A stretch of DNA of 14,993 nt from Acanthamoeba castellanii str. Neff. Its lineage: Eukaryota > Discosea > Longamoebia > Acanthamoebidae. The notes under the pieces were generated by a model. It had not been told where the DNA came from. It made no database searches and worked only from the letters and a program-made list of their open reading frames with translations. Every line of letters starts with the position of its first letter. The first letter of the stretch is position 1. Location of the stretch: positions 838,435 through 853,427 of the forward strand of contig NW_004457712.1 in NCBI RefSeq assembly GCF_000313135.1, written 5' to 3'. Positions 8,536 through 14,993 of this stretch are shown here, one piece after another. A program made the translations under genes and the position numbers.

Positions 8536-11500
8536 CTACTCGGCGCCCGCCGCCGCAGTTCGCCTCCTTCGCAGCCGCTGGCTCTCTTCTTGCTCCTCTT
8601 CCTCTACCTCGTCCCCTCGATCGGCTTCTCGTTCTCGTTCGTCTTCTTCGCCTCGTCGTTGCTGCGGTGGCAGAGGCTGCTGGGGCTGAGGCGGCGCTGG
8701 CGCGCCGGCGTCGTCGGGCGCGGTCGGCGGTTCGGCGACGTCGTGGACCACGAAGTGGCCGGTGCCCGTGTTGAGCCAGATGCGATAGATGCGCACCAGC
8801 CGGCGCGCGGTGAGTCCCAGCCCGATGAGGCCGTACTCGACGACCGAGACGAACAGCAGCAGCGACACCACCTTGAGCGAGTGCAACGTGTAGGGGTCGA
8901 CCGCCACCGCACCGCTCCGCTCCATCAGCAGCGCGTCGACCAAGTCCGCCGGAATCTCCGATGCGTACTCGTCGCTCGCGGCGTCAGCGGTGGTGCCGTT
9001 GGTGCTGTTGATCACATCAGCACCGGCGGCAGCGGCGGCGTCGTGTGAGAGGCGCAGCGAGGGGTCGAAGAAGGTGGCCGGCCGCAGCACGATCCACACG
9101 AACAGCAGAACGAAGTAGAGCACGGCGTGGCCGATCAGTAGGAGCCCGTAGTTGCGCCCCGCGTTGTTGCCGTTGCGGTTCTCTCCGTCGTCGTCGTTGT
9201 TCGCGTTCGGCCGGTTCTGGACGTTGTTGTCGACGTTGAGATTGTGAAGAATGTTGAGATTGTTGAAATTGTGGTTGGGCGCGCCGGTGAGGTAGTTGAA
9301 GTGGATGAAGAAGAGGATGGAGATCATGCCGACGCAGTCCATGACGTAGCGGAGCCACACCTTCCTGACCTCGTCCTGGTCGATGACCACGAGCGAGAAG
9401 TAGACCGAGTTGAACAGGACGAGGTAGGCCAGCGTGGCGTAGACCATCCGCACCTTCTCCGGCGCGGTGAAGGGCGACAGGTGCGTGCGGAGGTACTGCG
9501 CGAACAGGCCCGCCTGCGACTCCGTGCGCCGCTCGCGGAGGTACTGCGTGACTAGTTCGTCGATGCTCCGCACCCCCGACACGAACTCGCGCGCGCCCGC
9601 CTGCAGCCGATTTCCGATTTCATCTTCGTCGGCCGCAGCCGCAGCCGCTGCCGCCGTAGCTTCCGGCGCATCGAGCGGTGCTCCCTGAGCGGTCGCATGA
9701 GGCGACGGAGCTGAAGTCGCGGCCGCGGCCGTCGCTTGGCCGACTTCATCATCGGCCTCCGCGTCGGTGTCGACCTTCTCCTTGCCCTTCTCCGCTGCTT
9801 CTCTCGTGAACATGTCGACGTCCACGTCAGCCTCGCCGCCGGCGATTTCCTCGATTTCCTCCTCGTTTCCCAGCTCGCCGGGCTGTTCTTCTTTTACTTC
9901 ATCGGCGCCGTAGAGCTCTTCTTCTTCTTCGCTGTCCTCAAGATGGCCGAGGTTGGACTGCACGCGGCGCAAGGCCGTCTCGGCCTCTCGCGTGACGAGA
10001 TCGACGTGGTCGGTCGGGGCGAGGCGCGGTTCCCGGTCGAGCTGCTGCCTCCGTCGCAGGTGCGCGTGCACGTCGCCGTAGGTCGGCTCGTCGCCTCCGT
10101 CGGTGGAGGCAGGCGCCGGCGCCGGCTGTGCGGCAGCGAGAGGGTCCGCGTGGCGGGCGGGCAGGTTGTTTCGGACCGAATCGACCAGAGTGCGATGCTG
10201 CTGCTCCATGCCATTCAACTTGAACAACAGCTGTGACAACACTTTCCATCAGACACCATAGGAATCCACACCGCACACGCGCACACATTACCGCACGCAC
10301 ACACAAGCAAGAGGGGGGTGGGTACCTCGTCACGTAGCAGCATGAGCTGTTGCTGCCGGCGGACGTTCTGCCAATCCTTGAAGTGATCCCAGACTGCGCG
10401 AACGTGAACCCAGATGGCGACGCCGAAGATGCCCAGCGTTTGGAACAGGAAGAACGACACGTAGTACACCTGATTGTGTGCGTACGTGCGTGCGTGTGTG
10501 TGGTGTTGGGGGGGAGGGGGAGCGACAGATGATCATCAGCACTGAGTGACAACAACGAAGGAAGGAGCTCGGCGAAGCGAGGAGAGGGCACCTGGTTCCA
10601 GTACTCGTAGTGGTCGTCCCGAGCAGACTTGTCGTAGAGGAAGCGAACGAAGTTTCCGGCCATCTTGCGCGACATCAACGTCGGGTGGAAGGAGAACGGG
10701 AAGCCCGGGCCGTGCTCCGACGTCGCGTGGGCGAGCTCATCGACCACGTCGTCGCCATTCTGTTGTCGCGTCGCTGCCAACTCATCTGCGATCTCCGCTT
10801 CTTCTGGAAGCGCGACTTGGGTCTCGCCTGCGAGCTGATCCATCGGCGCCGCGCTGTTCGCGGCCGATGATGCCTCGACGTCAGCATCGGCCAGCAGTGC
10901 GAGGTAGTGCGTGATGCCGATGCCGGCCAGCACCGTGCCCACGAACCCGTAGCCCATGACCAAAGCCAGTCGGCACAGGCCCGTGTCGACGTTCTGTACA
11001 TTCCAAAAGCGAGAGGTCAACTGACAGCGCCCATAATCGCCGGCCTGGTGGGTGGGTGGTGGGTGGTGGGTGGTAAAGTAAACGGAAACGGCACCCGAGA
11101 GAATCGGGAGCGGAGCAACCAGTTGACAGCGGCGACGAAGGCGACGTAGACCAGAAACACTGCGCACTTGCCCGTGGGTCCGCACACGTAGAACCAACAG
11201 AATATACAGAGTTGCACCGAGCCTAGTAGTGCCAGGAACAGTCTCATCAGTACGCGAACACGTGTGTCGTGTCGTTGGTCGTGTAGTTGGTCGTGTACCG
11301 ATGATTGTCGCTCTGGTCGAATCGGGTGCGGTCATCCACACGTTGGCAAGGCTGCCGCCATGCCTGATAAATCCCCCCATACCCACATGTTAGTGAGTGT
11401 CGAGCTCCATAATAATACCAAATAAATAAATAATAATAGGTAACAATAATAATAGGAGTGCTGGTGTACCGGCGGAGGTGGCGCAGAAAATTGTAGAGTC

Positions 11501-12558
11501 GCACGGAGGAGACGCACAGGAGGAGGCCGATGTTGAGAACGATGGAGGTCGACGATATGCCCTCCAGCAGCACCCCCATCGAACTCTTCCACGTCATCTG
11601 CTGCAGGAACGCCTTGTACTCCAAATCCTGCCGGCACACCACCACCGTCCACATTAGAAGAAGACTAAGAAGACGACGAAGCAAGAAGAAGAGCGGGGGA
11701 GAGTACCTCCTCTAGGGAGAGACCAGGATAGCTGAGCCACTTGTAGTAGAGACTGGCGTAGCCCATGAACTGCGAGAAGATGACAATTGCAAACACGAAC
11801 GTGGGTACGATGTAGTAGACCAGCACCTGCCTGTCCACCTCCCTGCTCACATCATCATGGATCATACCACGTCGTTGTTGGCCGTCAGTGAAGAAGGTGG
11901 ACCGGAGCAAGCCTGGCAAGGTGGTGGTACCTGAAGGCGATGAGATAGAAGATGGCGGCGCTGGCGCCAACACCCACGGCCACCATGACGCAGAACGCGG
12001 CCAGCTTCGTGTGGTGCTCGGCGGCAAAGAGGAACAGGCAGTACAGCCCAATGTACAACAGAGACTGCAGTGCATTGACACATGGTAATGAGCTGTGGTG
12101 TGTGTGTGTCGTGTGTGTCTGGGCGGCCAACGACGAGAAGACGTACAAGATAGATGGCGTGGACGAGCGGTGGTGACTGCGAGGAGAAGAGGAAGCCGGC
12201 GAGGCCCTTGTGTGGTTGCGTAAAGGAGATGCGGAACTGCTGTCCACACACCTCGCACGCGGGCTTCTTGTCGCTACGGCGGATGTAGGTCTTTATCCAC
12301 ATCTCTTGACATTTCTGCACAAAGCGAAGATAAAGAGAATTAATCAAAAAAGATAAGAGGAGGATACATCAGATTGAAATTGATGATGCTTAACACGTGA
12401 ATGGGTACCTCGTGCACGTAGAGGAGAGAACCCTTGCAGGCGCAGGGACGAATAAGCTTGCCGAGGGCTTCGCCAGCCTCCTCCCCACCCACTTCTTCCT
12501 CTTCTGGACCGCGGCAGATGCGGCAACATCGTTCAACCTCTCCATCTTCGTCCTCCAT
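8536..12558 (-). CDS. RING-CH (MARCH-type) E3 ubiquitin ligase with about 12 membrane segments, 10 exons, 1059 aa
   Basis: Exons, in order of translation: 12558-12409, 12314-12147, 12064-11931, 11842-11707, 11627-11470, 11363-11299, 11222-11095, 10993-10592, 10469-10326, 10230-8536 (TAG at 8538-8536). Every junction is in phase. The N-terminal RING-CH domain is complete: C12-x2-C15, C39-x-C41, H49-x2-C52, C70-x2-C73, with Trp56 after the sixth ligand, as in MARCH ligases. It should bind zinc and recruit an E2. About twelve membrane segments follow, at roughly 97-120, 126-149, 156-184, 213-240, 272-308 (two), 322-348, 448-470, 757-778, 790-809, 857-877 and 945-968. This N-terminal RING-CH plus many helices recalls Doa10/MARCH6 of ER quality control, but I cannot confirm orthology. 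Between helices lie an acidic, Ala-rich region (about 585-715) and an Asn-rich loop (about 814-855). The tail is proline-rich, then charged. Six exon-1 codons precede the domain, so the N-terminus looks complete. Confidence 0.88.
11262..11297. repeat. GTGTCGT-type low-complexity tract in an intron
   Basis: The intron between exons 6 and 7 of the RING-CH gene begins with repeats that read CACGAC/ACACGAC on the sense strand. Similar tracts occur in other introns at 1373-1415, 1555-1576, 2345-2420, 2583-2680 and 4288-4310. Confidence 0.6.
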
Positions 12559-12898
12559 CTTGGAGGGCACTTCCTGATGTCGTGGGGGTGCGTGCACCTG
12601 ATCTGTTCTAATTGTGAGCTGCTATCTCAGGCGCGTGATTAATAGAAATTATATTAGGAATCAAAGAACGGCACCTGCATGCACTGCGTCGTCCATTGTT
12701 TGCAGACGGTTGGTAAGAGGTGGTGCAGCCTTGCCTCTTGCCTCGCCTCCTGAACCAGAAATCTTGGATCCCTTTTATTTCTCGTTTCTTTTCTTTTCTT
12801 TGACTTTTCTTTTTTACCGATCTCTAGCTGCATTTTCCGGTTTTGTGCATTTTTATATTTTTCTTTTCCTTTCTTTCTCTGCCACGCGGTAAGGAAAA
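12559..12898. other. T-rich gene-free region upstream of the RING-CH gene
   Basis: This region should hold the promoter of the leftward RING-CH gene. From about 12775 to 12880 it is strongly T-rich on the plus strand (TTTCTTTTC runs). No supported coding frame, RNA gene or clear TATA element is seen. Confidence 0.5.
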
Positions 12899-13189
12899 GA
12901 ATTTGAGGCTCGGGAACGCAAGGCATGTGTTACGACAAAAGAATTCGAGGCTCGGGAACGCAAGGCACGTGATACTAAAGAAGAATTTGAGACTCGGGAA
13001 TGCAAGGTACGTGACATCATAGAAGAATTTGAGGCTCGGGAACGCAAGGCATGTTATGCTGCAGAAGAATTTTAAGCTCGGGAACGCAATGTTACGACAA
13101 AAGAATTCGAGGCTTGGGAACGCATGGCACGTGAACCAAAGAAGAATTTGAAGCTCGGGAACGCAAGGACTGCTGAATTCAGCAAAAAA
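12899..13189 (+). repeat. Seven-copy 42-bp tandem repeat, possibly a decayed coiled-coil coding array
   Basis: Units start at GAATT(T/C) at 12899, 12941, 12983, 13025, 13067, 13103 and 13144. The first four steps are exactly 42 bp, the fifth unit has lost 6 bp and the sixth 1 bp. The core is GAATTTGAGGCTCGGGAACG followed by CAAGG and a variable tail. Several tails carry CACGTG or one-base variants. On the plus strand a unit reads EFEARERKA plus five variable residues, a charged heptad-like 14-mer. The fifth unit contains a TAA stop, and the 1-bp loss breaks the frame later, so it does not code for an intact protein now. A short direct repeat (ATTCAGCAAAAA at 13177 and 13221, 44 bp apart) extends the pattern weakly to the right. 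Confidence 0.9.
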
Positions 13190-13480
13190 GAATTCTACGT
13201 ATGCTTTGTTTCCGCGAAAAATTCAGCAAAAATCGGAATAGCCTTGGGGAAAACAGTAGGGAAACCATACTTATTTTTTCTCTTGTTTTCCTTTTGTCTT
13301 TACCTAGAACAAAAGAAAAACACGATGCTGCTGACAGGAAAATCGAAATTAGGCGCGAGGTGAAACCGTTGGTCGCCATCAGCGGGGGAGCCCCCCTCCC
13401 CCCCTCCCCAAACAACTTCTTCTTTTCTTTTCTACACCAAGTCCGCCTCATGCGCGGGGAAGCTCACGCGACGCGACGCA
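13190..13480. other. AT-rich then C-rich non-genic stretch before the CTU1 relic
   Basis: The left part is AT-rich with no convincing gene. At 13372-13389 the plus strand reads VAISGG, which is what one expects just before KDST in a PP-loop ATPase. It is followed by a C-rich run (13390-13410) and a pyrimidine tract instead of the rest of the motif. It may be the other half of the CTU1 nucleotide-binding loop, or a coincidence. Confidence 0.4.
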
Positions 13481-14357
13481 GACTCCACCGTGCTGGCCCA
13501 CGTGCTGACGACCCTCAACGCGAGGCACGACTACGGGCTCGACCTCTTCCTGCTGTCCGTCGACGAGGGCGTCACCGGCTACCGAGACGACTCGCTCGAG
13601 GTGAGACTCGCCTCCCCTCCTCACCACCACCACCACCGCCCTTGCTCCTCTCGCTCTCGCTCTCGCTCTCGACGTTGCCTCCCTCTCCGACCACCACCGA
13701 CCACCACCGCCAGACGGTGAAGAGGAACAAGGAGCAGTACCAGCTGCCACTCAAGGTGATCCTCCTCCTCCTCCTCCTCGTCGTCGTCGTCCCGAGCATA
13801 GGTTCGCGGCAGGAAACTAGAACTGCAATCGTTTGTGGGCTTGGGCGCAAGTGGCCGCAGCTATGGTGAAGCTGACACCAGCATCATCCCCGTGTGCGGC
13901 GCGCTCGTGTGCAGATCCTCTCCTATCGGGATCTCTATGGGTGGTCGAGATGGACGATATCGTGCGCGTGATCGGCCTCCGTAACAACTGTACGTGTGTG
14001 TGTGTGTGTTGTGTGTGTGTGTGTGTGTCGCCCCGCCGGGCTGCGCACCCGTGATCGATTACAATCAATCAATTGACGCGCCTGGTGACCGTATCGGCCG
14101 TGGCTGACGCTGCCGCCGCGATTCCCAAACTACGCGGCCTGCTCAGTGAGCCCGATGTCTCTCGTTTTGATGAGAATTGCTTTTCCTTTTTTCTGCCGCC
14201 TCTGCTGCTGCGCACTCTCACTCCCGTTCTCTCTCTCTCCAGTTCTCCGGGGTGACTCGTCCCGGCTGCGGCGATGCGTGGACATCATGACGGGCAGCAA
14301 GGGCACGCCGCCCCGGTGTAAGCCTTTCGAGTGTACGAGAAGGAGATCGTCATGTAC
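13481..14357 (+). pseudogene. CTU1: Decayed copy of CTU1/NCS6, cytosolic tRNA 2-thiolation subunit
   Basis: Intact CTU1 (NCS6) adenylates and thiolates U34 of certain tRNAs with CTU2. Clear fragments remain in order. [20 protein letters not shown] continues to YRDDSLE at 13481-13600. [14 protein letters not shown] is at 13714-13755, after an intron GTGAGA...GCCAG. ILSYRDLYGWS is at 13915-13947 and MDDIVRVIGLRNNC at 13950-13989. ILRGDSSRLRRCVDIMTGSK continues to KPFE at 14243-14331, and YEKEIVMY is at 14334-14357. Damage is spread throughout. SGGK is not joined to DST, two extra bases (13948-13949) break the frame after GWS, and bases are lost between KPFE and YEKE. The Cys-containing FCGVFRRQALDRG region and TGHNADD motif are not recognisable between 13990 and 14242, and nothing matches the C-terminus. 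Introns are retained, so this is a decayed genomic copy rather than a processed one. I recognise the family from its conserved motifs. Confidence 0.85.
13994..14028. repeat. GT dinucleotide repeat in the CTU1 relic
   Basis: About 16 GT units, interrupted once, lie just after a GTACGT that looks like an old splice donor following NNC(T). The expected next exon is not found beyond it. Confidence 0.9.
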
Positions 14358-14702
14358 GATCGACCCAGCACCAGCACCAGCACCTTAATGTCATTCGATT
14401 CTCCGACACTCAAGGCGCGGCGCCGTTGTTACGCCTCCTAACGCCTGGGGAGTCACTGTGTGGGTGTGGTGTGTGCACGAAACGAAACGTAAACCGAAAT
14501 AAAAGCGATACGCTGAAAGTTCGGAGTGGGACAAGTTAAAAATCGGGCTGGTCATTAAAGTTCGGAATAAAAAAAGGCGCCAAAAACGCGGAAAGGGAGG
14601 GGGGTCAGCAGTAACATCCTGGAAAAGGGTTAAAAAAAGGACGAGCCTTCCTTTTTGTATTTCAACGCCTCACCCATCGGTTTCCGTACAGAAAAAAATA
14701 AG
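14358..14702. other. Gene-free stretch between the CTU1 relic and the right-edge gene
   Basis: After a short CCAGCA repeat (about 14366-14385) no coding frame is supported. Two AATAAA hexamers lie on the plus strand at 14498-14503 and 14566-14571. Runs of A and G follow near 14570-14640. The sequence should also contain the promoter of the gene starting at 14703; no clear TATA element is seen. Confidence 0.45.
14498..14503 (+). terminator. AATAAA, possible polyadenylation signal
   Basis: This hexamer lies about 140 bp past the last recognisable CTU1 fragment, and a second copy is at 14566-14571. Either could be the old 3' end signal of the CTU1 copy. Confidence 0.3.
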
Positions 14703-14993
14703 ATGGAGGTGCCCGAGGAGATCCAGCAATGGTGGGGGGAGGAGTGGAGGTTCTTGTGTCGCATCCCAGCGACGGCGCTGGCGGCGTGGTGGTGTGGCGA
14801 ACACCCTGACGCACCGGACTTCTGCAAGGCGGCGTGGCGGACGCAGTCGATGAGGGTCAACAAGTCGATGGTGAAACTAAGCGCCCACGCAAGAGGAGGG
14901 GAGAGGTCGAACCCGCGCATCGTCGGCACTATGGAGTGGGAGGCAGTCGACGAAATCGGCGAGAATCCAAACTTCGTGCTGAGCGAGATGGCC
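14703..14993 (+). CDS. Unrecognised protein, 5' part (runs off the right edge)
   Basis: The frame opens at ATG 14703-14705 and stays open for 97 codons to the window end. Third positions are mostly G or C, as in the real genes here, while the opposite strand frame is poorer. The N-terminus reads MEVPEEIQQWWGEEWRFLCR, and the segment as a whole has six tryptophans and three cysteines. There is no signal peptide or membrane helix; a short Ala/Trp-rich patch (about 26-32) is only mildly hydrophobic. I do not recognise the family. An intron may start beyond the window. It is unrelated in sequence to the CTU1 relic on its left. Confidence 0.6.
   Translation, partial: MEVPEEIQQWWGEEWRFLCRIPATALAAWWCGEHPDAPDFCKAAWRTQSMRVNKSMVKLSAHARGGERSNPRIVGTMEWEAVDEIGENPNFVLSEMA

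Noticed and set aside
8485..10236. Long plus-strand frames opposite the last RING-CH exon (for example 8485-9048 and 9736-10236)
   Set aside because: They are shadows: GC3-biased codons keep the opposite strand free of stops. The minus strand has membrane helices, phase-matched introns and a RING-CH domain.
12899..13189. CRISPR array
   Set aside because: The units are contiguous 42-bp tandem repeats with decaying copies, with no unique spacers between conserved repeats, and the genome is eukaryotic.
13179..13451. Minus-strand 90-codon frame over the C-rich stretch
   Set aside because: Low-complexity, Lys- and Phe-rich with AT-ending codons and no splice partners.
13201..13869. 222-codon plus-strand frame through the CTU1 relic
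   Set aside because: It runs in a frame different from the CTU1 fragments and passes straight through an evident intron, giving Arg- and Ser-rich nonsense.

Overview
This is eukaryotic nuclear DNA, most likely from a free-living amoeba of the Acanthamoeba kind (inferred, not proven). Coding exons are GC-rich with C or G at third codon positions. They are split by many short introns, mostly about 65-140 bp, that are AT-rich or low-complexity. Nearly all long reading frames on the other strand are shadows of this codon bias.

Four genes run leftwards. The 5' part of a BCS1-type AAA ATPase gene leaves the left edge (542 to 1). A 12-exon gene for a membrane-anchored class 3 lipase fills 5213 to 897. 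A 9-exon gene for a protein of about 13 MORN repeats fills 8311 to 5794. A 10-exon gene for a RING-CH (MARCH-type) E3 ubiquitin ligase with about twelve membrane segments fills 12558 to 8536. I chained the exons by hand; the reading phase matches at all 28 junctions, which is the main support for the models. One intron in the MORN gene must use a GC donor, and half of all donors begin GTAC.

Right of 12.6 kb the character changes. A T-rich gene-free stretch is followed by seven decayed copies of a 42-bp tandem repeat. Next come C-rich low-complexity sequence and a broken rightward copy of CTU1/NCS6, the cytosolic tRNA 2-thiolation enzyme. The last 291 bases are the start of an unrecognised rightward gene that leaves the window.

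The genes do not form a pathway. Three of them concern membranes: a mitochondrial inner-membrane chaperone, a lipid hydrolase and a probable ER or endomembrane ubiquitin ligase; MORN proteins also often sit at membranes. I found no new multi-gene system. The most unusual signals are the 42-bp array beside the CTU1 relic, the GC-AG intron, the GTAC donors, and several places in the lipase and MORN genes where the codon-bias signal changes frame inside an exon.
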